DNA of 46,919 nt from positions 1-46,919 of the IMG/VR virus record IMGVR_UViG_3300047322_000125, one strand, 5' to 3'. Positions within the stretch are counted from its first letter, which is position 1; each line of letters starts with the position of its first letter. A model generated the notes under the pieces. That model searched no databases. It was given only the letters and a program-made list of their open reading frames with translations, and had not been told where the DNA came from. This DNA is from a virus. Positions 31,201 through 39,649 of the stretch are shown piece after piece. Made by a program: the position numbers and the translations under genes.

Positions 31201-31570
31201 CGTCCCCCGTGCTGGAGTTCGTCTTGGAGAGCGCGCTAACGCTCAACGTTACCCGCAACGCGGAGAGGGTGAGGTTAGTTACCGTATGGACCCAAGGCAC
31301 GGACGCCTTAAGCTCGACTCCTACGCCTACCTCATTGGCCGTGCTATCAAAGCCGGTAATGTACGCTTGGTCTACAGCGCCCGGGCGGTAATCCAACTGT
31401 CTAACAGTAAAGTTAGCCGTCCCGTCCGTGTTATTGAGCGGGGTATCGTTGAGGTACACAGACTGGCCGAGGGAACCACTCGCGGGGCCATAAATGGGAC
31501 CCTCCGAGATAAGGTCCAATATCTGCGCAAAGGCAGTACTACTAAGGCTATCATCGGCCTGTGTCGGCAT
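28289..31570 (-). CDS. Tail tip / host-specificity protein, lambda gpJ-like
   Basis: 1093 residues. The N-terminus (LSSTAFAQILDLISEGPI, then the YLNDTPL segment) is the typical J start. It is followed by the hub domains to about 560, fibronectin-type repeats (about 590-780), a long helical stretch with STQAGVHG near 790, and a C-terminal region for receptor binding. It forms the central tip fibre that contacts the host. It ends the lambda-like order L-K-I-J. Confidence 0.9.
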   Translation of the reverse strand: MPTQADDSLSSTAFAQILDLISEGPIYGPASGSLGQSVYLNDTPLNNTDGTANFTVRQLDYRPGAVDQAYITGFDSTANEVGVGVELKASVPWVHTVTNLTLSALRVTLSVSALSKTNSSTGDVAGYQVAYQIQLAVDNGAFNTVVDTSFNGKASSVYQRSHRIELTGAASQYTIKVIRLTADTSDAYIQDTTNVVSYTELTDAKLRYPLSALCGLQIDASEFSSVPTRSYDMKGLLIKYPSNYNPTTRTYAGTWDGTFTTGWTDNPAWVFYDLVLNTRYGMGRWVDASMIDRYSLYQIAQYCDVTVSDGKGGTEPRFTCNCYIASRADAFKVLQDLASVFRGMAYWTAGQVAATCDMPMDPAYVYTAANVIGGQFKYVGSSLKTRYTCALVTWTDPDNAYQQAVEYVEDSDGVARYGLNKAEVTAFACTSRAQAQRVGQWTLLTSRYETNTVTFSVGLDGTLCQPGQIIAVADPARAGRRTGGRLKAVTSGSKVTLDSVPTVAVGDTLTLVMPNGVASSSTVSAVSGALITVSPAFSTAPQAGSVWMLESATLKSQLFRVASVAEKDGISFEVTATQHEPGKYAAIDSGAAIDVRPITGNTLTVQSAPASVTVTQYVVVDQGIAKTNMTIAWAAAPNAVSYTVQWRKDNGDWITAGTTGGLALDITGIYSGSYTARVKATNGLDISSVYTYSSLTALTGKTGAPPVVSSLTASLDKVFAVDVTWSYPSTAGDTAYAELYYSHTSDFASATQQGRYSYPTTKASLLGLAAGYDYFFWIRLVDTTGNTGAWYPASTQAGVHGQSSASAAAILAYLTGQITQSQLGQDVLSPIQQVPLLQNSVAQLQAQYRPSPLAGDPNTYAGDITAYAGVYSEMTARAEADLALAQKTDTVQAQITTASSNLTAMVNTETTARVTGDAANASAITTVQANLNDTNAAVQTNATAYANLNGQLSASYTIKTQITTGGRTYIAGIGVGIDNTSGTVESQVLVAAQKFAILDNTGSAVSSPFIVSGGQVFMSSAFIQDASITNAKISGVIQSNSVGANGQPRWVLDKNGVFTMNGANTGSGYLTITDSLVSVYDGNGTLRVRLGLW

Positions 31571-31585
31571 ACTCCACCCTTTACG

Positions 31586-32161
31586 TTAAGTGTCTAGTGA
31601 TTGGGTCCCGTTGCTAAGGACCGTTGAACCCACGCGCATACGCCCGTAGAGAAGCGGGACGGGGCCGCCCTGCGAGGTGACGTTATCCGCACCGTTAAAG
31701 TAGTAGCTCGTCTTAGTCGCGCCCGAGGACCCATTGTTGGCCGCTGCGTGTGCGCTAATCATTTGCGAGATACCACCGAACGCGAGGGACGCGCCCATAA
31801 ACATCATTTGCCCCGCGTACGGGTTGCCGAAGTATGCCGAGACTGCGCCCGCGATAAACAGAACCGTACCGGCAATGGCCGCGAACAATCCGGACTTACG
31901 CCCGCCCACGAGGGGCGCTATGCGCACGTCATCGTCCCCACTCGGGTACGCAAGTTCTTTCTCGTCTACGTTCCGCTTGCCGACGAATACGGCGTAACTA
32001 ACGCCACGGTCCGCGCTCGTCATAAGCTCCCGCTCGAAACCGGGGACCATACGGATAAGTGCGCGCAGGGCGTCCCGGGGCGAGTTGATTACGAACCGAT
32101 GCACCCGCCCGAACTTGGCCCCGAGCTTGCCGTACAACCGGACTGTTCTAACTTTCTCCAT
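31586..32161 (-). CDS. Tail assembly protein, lambda gpI-like
   Basis: 191 residues. VRTVRLYGKLGAKFGRVHRF and DALRALIRMVPGFERELM at the start give the gpI family pattern; two hydrophobic helices (about 92-130) follow, and the end (GGPVPLLYGRMRVGS) is the common C-terminal tag. Needed for tip assembly between K and J. Confidence 0.85.
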   Translation of the reverse strand: MEKVRTVRLYGKLGAKFGRVHRFVINSPRDALRALIRMVPGFERELMTSADRGVSYAVFVGKRNVDEKELAYPSGDDDVRIAPLVGGRKSGLFAAIAGTVLFIAGAVSAYFGNPYAGQMMFMGASLAFGGISQMISAHAAANNGSSGATKTSYYFNGADNVTSQGGPVPLLYGRMRVGSTVLSNGTQSLDT

Positions 32162-32549
32162 TGGTTCCCCTATATTTGAGAATGTGAGTAACGCGCGGCC
32201 AATAGCGCGGAAGGCCCTCGCGCCTGGAGAGTTGCTTAGGGAGGTGGTGGAGGATCAAGTCCCCGCCCACGTAGACCGCCGCGTGATTGGGGACCCCGGA
32301 GCGGCTAGCGATAGGCATAAGGAGCACGTCCCCAACGTCGGGAACGAGCGCAGCGGCCACGAACCCCGCCTCTCGGAAGTTCTCGCGGAACAGGTCCCCG
32401 CCGTGGTCCCACCACTCGGGAGAGCGGGGGAAGTCCGGGAGGAGTACGCCGCGCTCTTGCCAGTACCAACGCCGCACGAGGCCGTAGCAATCCGTTACGG
32501 CGTGCTCGTACTCCGCACCGATTAGTGGGGCGTCAAGCTCCGAACACAT
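32148..32549 (-). CDS. NlpC/P60 peptidase, C-terminal half of lambda gpK
   Basis: 133 residues. Catalytic Cys in TDCYGLVRRW (C21), His in PNHAAVYVG (H89) and a following HH pair (101-102) give the NlpC/P60 triad pattern. It cuts peptidoglycan peptides during DNA entry. In lambda this domain is fused behind a JAMM domain; here the two are separate, overlapping genes. Confidence 0.85.
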   Translation of the reverse strand: MCSELDAPLIGAEYEHAVTDCYGLVRRWYWQERGVLLPDFPRSPEWWDHGGDLFRENFREAGFVAAALVPDVGDVLLMPIASRSGVPNHAAVYVGGDLILHHLPKQLSRREGLPRYWPRVTHILKYRGTNGES

Positions 32550-32862
32550 ACCAACCTCCCGAGTAGCCCTCCGGGGAGGCCGCCACGATTACCCACGGCA
32601 AACCCGTAGCCGCTTGTGCGTCAAAGTCCGCACCCGAGGGAAAGGCGGGGCCGTCCGGGTGAGAGTGGACTACCGCCTCAATATCCCCGAGGTCCTCCGC
32701 CTCCGCCCAATCGGAGGGCGAGATATTAAACGCCTCGGTAGGCGTAGCCGAGCAGTTAGGGCGAGGCAGGTACACACCGCCCACGACAAGGCCGCAGCAC
32801 TCCTCCGGGTAGCACATAAGCGCGTGTCGGAGGATCGCGGCCCGTAGGCTATCGGTTAGCAT
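32533..32862 (-). CDS. JAMM/MPN metallopeptidase, N-terminal half of lambda gpK
   Basis: 109 residues from ATG 32862, which overlaps the stop of the L gene; an upstream ATG at 32934 lies inside L and is not used. The JAMM motif is complete: E20/E21 near the start, then H66-x-H68-x7-S76-x2-D79 (HSHPDGPAFPSGAD). It acts with the NlpC/P60 protein encoded next. Confidence 0.85.
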   Translation of the reverse strand: MLTDSLRAAILRHALMCYPEECCGLVVGGVYLPRPNCSATPTEAFNISPSDWAEAEDLGDIEAVVHSHPDGPAFPSGADFDAQAATGLPWVIVAASPEGYSGGWYVFGA

Positions 32863-33533
32863 TACTGCGTCCCCGATTGGCCCGCCGAGGGGAACCCGCC
32901 GAACGAGAGGGGAGAGGTTGCCCCGAACCTGCATTTACAGCTAGAGAGCCGCTTACCGCAACGGTCTAGGTTAGGGTCGGAAACGGGGTTGTTGTCCTTG
33001 TCAAAGTACGTGCTCCCGGACCACCCGCACTCCGTACCCTTGTAGTCCCACTGGCACAGCGTAGCTACAACCTGCCGCGCGGGGAGTTGACGGCCCGAGA
33101 AGTCCAGAACGGACGAGAGCGTAAATTCAACCTGGAGGTTTGTCTCCCCCGTCTTTTGTTCGATAACCCAAAGCTCTACCGGCATTTCTGCCGTAGGGTC
33201 CGCCCCGGGTTGCCCGTCCAGGTACTTAACTAATGTGCGGTGACGCTTAACCTTGGCCCCAACGAGGTCCGCGAGCGCGATACACAGGGCCGAGATACTC
33301 CCGTCTACGTTACCCACCGTGATAGTCGGGGAGGGTTGCGTAGCGGCCCCTGTGCGCTCAAACCCCGAGGCGGAGATAGGCCACGCGCTGTATGTGTTGC
33401 CTTGCCACACGATCGGCCCGGACTGTAGGTGCGCGTGGAACCTGAGGAGGTCCCCGCCCATATCCGTACAGTCCACCTCAAATAGCTCTACGAGGTTGCC
33501 GGGCTCTAGGAGTTGAACGTCCGCCGTAATCAT
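32862..33533 (-). CDS. Minor tail protein, lambda gpL-like
   Basis: 223 residues. The end carries spaced Cys residues (LCQWDYKGTECGW, LDRCGKRL, SCKCRFG), the pattern of the gpL iron-sulfur or disulfide region. N-terminal domain is beta-rich. Sits at the tail tip. Follows a tail-fibre gene rather than M, which is unusual. Confidence 0.85.
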   Translation of the reverse strand: MITADVQLLEPGNLVELFEVDCTDMGGDLLRFHAHLQSGPIVWQGNTYSAWPISASGFERTGAATQPSPTITVGNVDGSISALCIALADLVGAKVKRHRTLVKYLDGQPGADPTAEMPVELWVIEQKTGETNLQVEFTLSSVLDFSGRQLPARQVVATLCQWDYKGTECGWSGSTYFDKDNNPVSDPNLDRCGKRLSSCKCRFGATSPLSFGGFPSAGQSGTQ

Positions 33534-34813
33534 GCGGACACCTTATTTTCGAGGACGGCAATGCGGGCGAGGGCGGCCTGTAACGCCGCGTCCGTTTCTA
33601 GGAGACCTTGCAGGAGCGGGCCTACCATGTTTTGATACTTGACGCCCAGCGCCTTACGGCTCTCGGGCTTGCCACTAGGTCCGAAAATCTCGTTTCCGTC
33701 CTCGTCGTATTGGTGCGCGATAGCGTCCCCGTCCGCGTCAATGTCCATAGGAAGCTCCTCGACAAGCGCGGGGAACTCCGGGAGAATCTCTTGCGCGATT
33801 AAGCCTACCTGCCTGCTTCCGTCCCCCTTCATGGTAAAGGATACGCCGCGCAACTTGCGGAGCTTCTCCATAACGCCTGTAAGGGTTTCTACGTCCGTCT
33901 TAAGCAACTCGTCCGAAGTCTGCGTAAGGGTGCTTACCGTTAGGGCGGCGTACGCGGAGGCGTTGTAGTTATAGAGAGCGAAAGCACCGGTAGTATTGAA
34001 GCCCAACATACCGCCCGCCGCGCCGTTGTTAGCACCAAAGCCGATCTGTGCGCCCACATTGGCGGTCGGATAAAGTATGAGCGGGGCCGTAGAGAACACT
34101 CCACCCGGGGTTGTAGTGATGGTGAGACTAGACGTAAGCGTTTTAGGTGACGAAATAGTCTGTGACGTGTTAAGCGTCATCGGGCTAGCGAGGTTACCCG
34201 TGTCCCACGGCGTGCTACTACCAAACGTAGGCCGTGCAGAAAATCCTCCGTTTGCGGAGATAGCCCCGGTAACCGTGAGCGTGCCTCCAGCCGTAACGTT
34301 ACCGGTTAGGGTAGACGCCCCGGTAACACCAAACGTACCGCCTACGGTCTCGTTACCACCAACCGAGCAATTCCCGTTGACTACCTCGTTATCAACATTT
34401 GCGCGGCCCCGCATAAGCACCGTCCAAGCGTGTACGCCGTCCGTGTCCATAAGGGCGGACTCCCCGGCATTGAGCTTAGAGAGCGCGCAAGTGTCCCCGG
34501 ACCCGGTAGTGATAGCGAGGGTAACAACCGTGGTACCCACGTTACGCAAGAGGATTACGTTATCCGCTGCGCATGTGGCCGCAGAGGGTACATTAATGGT
34601 CCCGTTGGTGGAGAGATTGATATTCACTCTCTTGCCAACGTGAGCAACCGTTAGGGCCTGCGCCGTGGTGATTGTGGCGGAGTTGCTAACTAGTGCCGCC
34701 TGCGCCTGCAAAATGCTAACGTTCGTGTTGTGCTTCGTAAAACCTGTGCGGACGCTATCACCTTGGCTACCGTCCGAGGCCGCGCCAAAGGCTACGGTTT
34801 GTAGTGCTGACAT
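33530..34813 (-). CDS. Tail fibre with peptidase S74 chaperone domain
   Basis: 427 residues. A repetitive Thr/Gly/Val-rich beta shaft (about 130-290) is followed by an intramolecular chaperone of the S74 family: SDELLKT (S300, K305 catalytic pair), then RQVGLIAQEILPEFPALVEE. The chaperone trimerises the fibre and cuts itself off. The gene lies between M and L, an uncommon place for a side fibre. Confidence 0.85.
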   Translation of the reverse strand: MSALQTVAFGAASDGSQGDSVRTGFTKHNTNVSILQAQAALVSNSATITTAQALTVAHVGKRVNINLSTNGTINVPSAATCAADNVILLRNVGTTVVTLAITTGSGDTCALSKLNAGESALMDTDGVHAWTVLMRGRANVDNEVVNGNCSVGGNETVGGTFGVTGASTLTGNVTAGGTLTVTGAISANGGFSARPTFGSSTPWDTGNLASPMTLNTSQTISSPKTLTSSLTITTTPGGVFSTAPLILYPTANVGAQIGFGANNGAAGGMLGFNTTGAFALYNYNASAYAALTVSTLTQTSDELLKTDVETLTGVMEKLRKLRGVSFTMKGDGSRQVGLIAQEILPEFPALVEELPMDIDADGDAIAHQYDEDGNEIFGPSGKPESRKALGVKYQNMVGPLLQGLLETDAALQAALARIAVLENKVSA

Positions 34814-35148
34814 TAACTAAATACCTCCGAGAAAGTAGCCGTAAGGGTGTACAGGTCCCCGCCGTGCGGGACGAGGGCGTACTCAGAACACCTAAACAAT
34901 CCTTGCGAGCGAAGCGGGGGCGTCCACAGCAAGCTTTGATACCCTTGTAGGGAATCTAGGAACGCCTTAATTGGCGCGATGTCTGCGGACCTCCCGGTAA
35001 AGGTAAGGGGCCACGAGTCGTAACGGTTGTTTATACCGTCTGCGACCGCCTGACTGTACCCATCTCCGTATTGGGCAACCCGCGTACTAAACTTGGTTGT
35101 GCCCGTGGGTTCCACGAGTGGGGACCATGTAAATGTTTGGGTTGCCAT
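34813..35148 (-). CDS. Minor tail protein, lambda gpM-like
   Basis: 111 residues. Starts with FTWSPLVEPTGTTKFSTRVAQYGDGYSQ, the conserved front of the family, and ends in a short beta region. Located directly after the tape measure gene, as in lambda. Confidence 0.85.
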   Translation of the reverse strand: MATQTFTWSPLVEPTGTTKFSTRVAQYGDGYSQAVADGINNRYDSWPLTFTGRSADIAPIKAFLDSLQGYQSLLWTPPLRSQGLFRCSEYALVPHGGDLYTLTATFSEVFS

Positions 35149-35159
35149 GTGGCCTCCTG

Positions 35160-37949
35160 TTAAATCATGCCGTACTTCATTTGATAGGCGTAACCGCCCT
35201 GCGAACGCATCTGTTGTGCCATGCGCTTGTCAATCAGAGATTGGATAGCGGGGGCGAGGGCCGCGAGGTCCTCTTGCGTGAGGCCGCCGCCGTTACCCGA
35301 GAGGCTAAGGTGGAGGTTAGTCACCGAGCCTCCGCCGCTACCGCCCGAGGACGCACCTACGGCCCCGCCCGTAGCGAAGTGTTGCGCATGTCCCGAGTTA
35401 ATCGACTCCAGCAACGAGCGGTATTTCTTGGTGCTCGCAGCATTAACCACGAACTCCCCGTTAGAGAGCATGGCCGGGATAGAGTCGCTAGTACCCGAAC
35501 CCGCGCCTACGATATGGCCGCCGTCCGCGAACCCCGGCAATGACCCGCTGTAACCGAACGAGGTAGCGACGCTCTTAAAGATAGACATTTCCGCCATGCG
35601 GAGAGCAATCTTTGCGAGGTCCGCCATGACTGACGAGGTAAAGGACGAGAAACTAAACTTACCCGTGGTAACGAAGCTCTCCAGGGCAGAGTTAGCCGTA
35701 GACCAAACGGTAGAGAACCCCTCGGCCATAGTCTGCGCCGTGGTCTTACCGTTGCCCGAGAGTTGGACGAGTTGGAGGCCCATTTGCGCGTTGAAGTCCT
35801 CGCGGATAGCCTGCTCTCGCTGCAAGTGGTCCCGGAGTTGCGACAGTTGCGCGTTATACGCGTCTACCGCAATCTGCGCCTTTTCGTCAAACATGGCCTG
35901 ATCGGACTTACCGGAGTCGTACTCCTCGCGGAGCTTGGCAACCTCCTGGTAGAAGTTCTCGCGTAGGCGCAACTCGGCGTTGTACTGCGCCGCTTGGTCC
36001 GAGGTCATAAACCGCGTATCGTCCTCGCCCTGATACGTTGCCGCGTTGCGGGTGAGGACTGCCTCTTGCTGCGTGCGGTACTTAGTGACTTGCTCTTGCC
36101 GCTTGCGCTGTTGCTCGGCAATGGCGCGGGTGTAGTCGTTCTCCGCCTTGAGGCGGGCGGCCTGTAGTTTCTGCAACTCTCCGAGGGCGGTTTGGCGGGC
36201 CGCAAGTTCTTTCTTTTGCGAGGCGAGGTCTACCCGCTTTTGCTGGATAGAAATTTCCTCGTCATACGCCTTGAGGTTAATGTCCCGTACCTTGGCGTAA
36301 TAATCCTGGTACTGGAGTTGCCCCGTGTCAAAGTCCGCCTTAGCCTGCGAGAGCGCGTCCCGCCGCGCCGATTCGATAGCGGACATGCGGTTTTTCTCGT
36401 CCGCGAGCGCGCTATTGATAGCGTTGTTAGGATTAGCCCCGTGCTTGCGGTTAGCCTTGGCGTAGTCCTCGTCAATCTTTGCTACGTTGTCGTAGTGCCG
36501 TTTGAGGGCGTCTTGGTACCCCTTGCTATTCTTATCGAGGTCCTTTGTAGCCTTGGCGAACGCCTCATTCTCTTGCGTAAGCTCGTTCGTGTGCTTCTGG
36601 CCGGAACTCGCGTACTTATCGGAGCGTAGGTACGAGCCGAGGTTTACTTGTTGGTCCCCGCTCTTGGCCGAGGCCTCCTTAGCCTTTTGGGCCTTGAACT
36701 CCTCCGCCTGCTGATTGCGGAGTACGTCTAGCTTTTGCTTCTCTACTGCGAGTTGCCGCTCCGCCGCCGTAGCCGCTAGGTTGTTACCCATTCGGCGTTG
36801 GTCGTTGATACTGCGCTGCGTGGCCTCAACTACCGCGAGTTGGTCCCCAACCTGCTTAGTGATACCGTCCGGGACGCCGATATTCATAATCGCGTTTTTC
36901 ACGCGCCCAATGATATTGGCCCAATCCGTCCACCACCGTTGAACCGCGCCCATGTGCTTATCTGCGTCCTCCTGGATAGCCGCATGTGCGCCAACGAGGC
37001 CCCGCATGATTACGCCGGTAGCGCCTGCGGTGTCCCCGAGCTTAACGAAGTTCTCAATCTCTTCAATCTGCGCCGCGCTAAACGTGTGGTGCGCCTTTTG
37101 GTACTCCTCGGCCCACTTGAGTACGCCGTCTTGAATCTTTGAGAGAGACTCCGCCGCCTTATCCGTGCCTACGCCAATATCCGAGGACATAGCGAGCGCT
37201 GCGCGGGTTGCTAGCTGGAGATTGTCCGCCGTAAATGCGCCCGTGGCCGCAACCTGCGCGAGGGCCTCCCGGGACTGCGTAAGGTCCGTGTACGTCCTGC
37301 CTAGACCGTTGGACATTGCCATGAGTTGCTCGGTGGACAACCCGAGATAGCCGCCCGTAGCCGCAATAGCCTTATTGAACGCCTCCGCTTGCTCGTGGCC
37401 TTGGTGTATCTTTTCAAAGAACAGGTAAGCAGCGCCCGCCGTTGCGGTAAAGGCAAGGCCGAGCGGGGACATAATCAGGCGCATTGCGTCCATACTCTCA
37501 AGCAGGACCATAAAGGACCCGCCGAAACGGGACCAAGAGCCTTGTGATGCCTCGTGCGCCAGCACCATAAGCTCTCGGCGAGAGGCCGTGGTGTTGAGGT
37601 TAAATTGGTGCGTGTGCTCGCTAGCCGATTGGATAGCGTTAATGTACCCGGATACTGAATCCGTGACCCCGAGTTGCGCCGCGCGTAACTGGAGAATTTG
37701 GGCCTGCGTTTGCCCCGCCGTGGCCGCAGTGCGCTGGAGTTGGCTAACGAAGGAGTTAATAGCCCGCGCGGACGCGTTGGACCCGTTCGTAGCCGCCTCC
37801 GCTATTGCGTTCTGCGCGGTGCGGATTCTGTCCGCCGTTTGGTCCTGCGTTTGCTGGAATTGCTGCGCGGACCTACGGGCGCGGTCCAACTCGGCGGTAT
37901 AGCCGGAAGCGTCCGCAGTAACCTTAACTGTTGTGCGATTGTCCGCCAT
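35160..37949 (-). CDS. Tape measure protein
   Basis: 929 residues. Long helical and coiled-coil protein (about 330-720 strongly charged), a hydrophobic segment near 160-185, and a C-terminal domain with GFADGGHIVGAGSGTSDSIP and LSNGEFVVNA, common in lambda gpH-like tape measures. It sets tail length and passes with the DNA. Overlaps the upstream gene by 26 bp. Confidence 0.92.
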   Translation of the reverse strand: MADNRTTVKVTADASGYTAELDRARRSAQQFQQTQDQTADRIRTAQNAIAEAATNGSNASARAINSFVSQLQRTAATAGQTQAQILQLRAAQLGVTDSVSGYINAIQSASEHTHQFNLNTTASRRELMVLAHEASQGSWSRFGGSFMVLLESMDAMRLIMSPLGLAFTATAGAAYLFFEKIHQGHEQAEAFNKAIAATGGYLGLSTEQLMAMSNGLGRTYTDLTQSREALAQVAATGAFTADNLQLATRAALAMSSDIGVGTDKAAESLSKIQDGVLKWAEEYQKAHHTFSAAQIEEIENFVKLGDTAGATGVIMRGLVGAHAAIQEDADKHMGAVQRWWTDWANIIGRVKNAIMNIGVPDGITKQVGDQLAVVEATQRSINDQRRMGNNLAATAAERQLAVEKQKLDVLRNQQAEEFKAQKAKEASAKSGDQQVNLGSYLRSDKYASSGQKHTNELTQENEAFAKATKDLDKNSKGYQDALKRHYDNVAKIDEDYAKANRKHGANPNNAINSALADEKNRMSAIESARRDALSQAKADFDTGQLQYQDYYAKVRDINLKAYDEEISIQQKRVDLASQKKELAARQTALGELQKLQAARLKAENDYTRAIAEQQRKRQEQVTKYRTQQEAVLTRNAATYQGEDDTRFMTSDQAAQYNAELRLRENFYQEVAKLREEYDSGKSDQAMFDEKAQIAVDAYNAQLSQLRDHLQREQAIREDFNAQMGLQLVQLSGNGKTTAQTMAEGFSTVWSTANSALESFVTTGKFSFSSFTSSVMADLAKIALRMAEMSIFKSVATSFGYSGSLPGFADGGHIVGAGSGTSDSIPAMLSNGEFVVNAASTKKYRSLLESINSGHAQHFATGGAVGASSGGSGGGSVTNLHLSLSGNGGGLTQEDLAALAPAIQSLIDKRMAQQMRSQGGYAYQMKYGMI

Positions 37950-38340
37950 TCTTTACCGCCTCTTGGATTGTGTTTATGACGACTTGGCCCGCCTCCACAC
38001 GCCGGGCCTCGTAGGAGGGGCGGATAAAGGGCTTTGCGGCCATCTTTGAAGTACCGAACTCCAACAGGCGCGCGTACCACGCGTCTTGATTGATAGTTAC
38101 CGCGTAGGTAGCGACCTCGCCCGTAACTGAGTCCTCAGGAACAAAAACCGTACGGATAGAGTTCTCAAGAACACCCGTACGGTAGTGGGGCATAGCCCTA
38201 ACCTTAATCTCGCGGTAGAACACCCGCGCGCCTGCAATAGCCGCTTGCCGCAAGGCGGACTCAGAGGTTGCTACCTCCGCGTTAGCGAGAACGTCCGTAA
38301 GGGCGGAGGGGTTCTCAATGGTAATTGTGTTTTTAGCCAT
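37924..38340 (-). CDS. HK97 gp10-like tail completion protein
   Basis: 138 residues. YRTGVLENSI and LLEFGTSKMAAKPFIRPSYEAR form the signature of the HK97 gp10 / lambda gpZ-like group, which caps the tail or joins it to the head. These genes usually lie before the major tail protein; here it is between the G/T chaperones and the tape measure. Confidence 0.75.
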   Translation of the reverse strand: MAKNTITIENPSALTDVLANAEVATSESALRQAAIAGARVFYREIKVRAMPHYRTGVLENSIRTVFVPEDSVTGEVATYAVTINQDAWYARLLEFGTSKMAAKPFIRPSYEARRVEAGQVVINTIQEAVKNGGQSHNS

Positions 38341-38680
38341 TTGTCCTCCGCTTAATCACAAACGTCTTCTGTCCGGACGCCTTGGCCTCCGTGAGGTTGA
38401 CCCCGAACATAGCCGCCACGGCCTCCGCAGGCGAGGGCGCGTCGTCCTTAGGCTCTTGCGCCCACGGGATTAGGGAAAGCGGGCTAAACGGGGGCGTGTC
38501 CTTGCCCCGGTTGACGTTAGCCACGGTAGAGGCCACAACGCCCGCGCGGAGGTCTGCGTAACGGTCCCCGAAAGGCTCGACTGAGTAAAACGCTATCCAC
38601 TCCCCGAACTCCGCCGAGCTAATCTCTTGCTGGCAACGCCGTACGGACATACCGAGTTCTTTAGCGAGCCGGAACCACAT
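38333..38680 (-). CDS. Tail assembly chaperone T, made as a GT frameshift product
   Basis: 115 residues from the in-frame ATG, though normally made as the end of a fusion. MWFRLAKELGM, CQQEISSAEFGEW and DLRAGVVASTVANVNRG match the DUF4035 / gpT group. The frame is -1 relative to the upstream G gene, joined at a slippery AAAAAAC. The fused G-T product would be about 234 residues. Confidence 0.82.
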   Translation of the reverse strand: MWFRLAKELGMSVRRCQQEISSAEFGEWIAFYSVEPFGDRYADLRAGVVASTVANVNRGKDTPPFSPLSLIPWAQEPKDDAPSPAEAVAAMFGVNLTEAKASGQKTFVIKRRTNG

Positions 38681-38700
38681 TAAGCGCTCCGGTCTCGCCC

Positions 38701-39036
38701 TCAGTTTTTTACCGCTTGCTCCTCGGCGGTAACGCCGATCTTATTAACGTCCATAGCCGCCTTGGCAACCTCGGCCACTGCGTTAGCGCTAGACGCCTTG
38801 AGCGTAGCCACGTCCTCAGACGAGAACATAGGCGAGCCATCCTCATTAACCACGGTAGCTGCCACGATAGACGCCTCAAAGTGCGACGCGGATTTATCGC
38901 CCGCGCCCATAAGCTCATGGAACTTATCCCGAGCCTCGCCCGTAAGGACCTTGAACCGGAGCACCGCGCCGAGGGCCTTAACTTCTACCTCTTTTACCTC
39001 CGCAGCAACCGCCGCGAAAAACTGTTCTTTATTCAT
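38701..39036 (-). CDS. Tail assembly chaperone G
   Basis: 111 residues from ATG 39036 (an upstream GTG-like extension to 39054 is not needed, since ATG 39036 overlaps the preceding stop). Acidic, helical, starting MNKEQFFAAVAAEV. Equivalent to lambda gpG by place and size: it binds the tape measure protein before tube assembly. The last codons hold the frameshift site. Confidence 0.82.
   Translation of the reverse strand: MNKEQFFAAVAAEVKEVEVKALGAVLRFKVLTGEARDKFHELMGAGDKSASHFEASIVAATVVNEDGSPMFSSEDVATLKASSANAVAEVAKAAMDVNKIGVTAEEQAVKN
38704..38710 (-). promoter_or_regulatory. -1 ribosomal frameshift site A AAA AAC
   Basis: On the minus strand the end of G reads GTA AAA AAC TGA. The heptamer A-AAA-AAC is a classic slippery site in the right phase, and a -1 slip continues as CTG AGG GCG ... 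straight into the T frame without a stop. This matches the G/GT mechanism of lambda and related tails. Confidence 0.88.
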
Positions 39037-39206
39037 TACTGGCAGGCCTCGCACCCTTCGTCAAAACTGCATACCTTGGGCGCGGCCTCGCGCGCCTCCC
39101 GGAGCAACTGGTTAATCACAGGAACGCCGTTGCGTTGGAGGTCCTCCATTGCAAGGCGCACGAGCGCGTCAATGCGGGCCTCTAGGGCCGCGTGGTCAAC
39201 TACCAT
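39036..39206 (-). CDS. Small protein of 56 residues between tail tube and chaperone
   Basis: Stop overlaps the ATG of the next gene and the start overlaps the stop of the tail-tube gene, so it is fully coupled. Helical (VVDHAALEARIDALVRLAM), with Cys at the end (VCSFDEGCEACQ) that may bind metal. Too short for common gene finders. No family recognised. Confidence 0.6.
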   Translation of the reverse strand: MVVDHAALEARIDALVRLAMEDLQRNGVPVINQLLREAREAAPKVCSFDEGCEACQ

Positions 39207-39640
39207 TACGCCGCAACGGTAACGGTAATATCGCCCGTGATCGTAAGCACGATAGAACCGGTCAGGGCCGCGTCAACCTTGGCCGCAATCGGGAACGTGG
39301 TAACGAACGCGGAGAACGCGAGTTTCGAGCCGTCCGACAGAGTTACGGTAAAGCTACGCACGAGGCCATCTTTCTTTGCGGCCAACAGTGCGGCGTGCGA
39401 CGCCTCTTTGAGGTTGACGTTCGTAGCAAGGGTAACTTGGCCCCAATCCTGCAAACCGAGGACGCGCTCCTTAGCGGTAGAGCTAAGGTTAGTCGTGTCA
39501 ATTTCCGTAGCCTTGCCGTCAAAGCCCGAAATGTCCGATACGTTGACAATATCGGTAAGTACAGGCGTGCCGCTCGTGCCCGTGTCAATTTGAATCTTGG
39601 TACCTTGGGCCGAGATAGCCGTAGAAGTGGTAGCGCTCAT
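39206..39640 (-). CDS. Major tail tube protein
   Basis: 144 residues, beta-rich: ISAQGTKIQIDTG, a long loop (DGKATEIDTTNLSSTAKERVLG) and VTLSDGSKLAFSAFV. The loop with a TTNLSS motif is common among lambda-like and other siphoviral tube proteins. It is polymerised along the tape measure. Confidence 0.85.
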   Translation of the reverse strand: MSATTSTAISAQGTKIQIDTGTSGTPVLTDIVNVSDISGFDGKATEIDTTNLSSTAKERVLGLQDWGQVTLATNVNLKEASHAALLAAKKDGLVRSFTVTLSDGSKLAFSAFVTTFPIAAKVDAALTGSIVLTITGDITVTVAA

Positions 39641-39649
39641 GTGTAGTCC

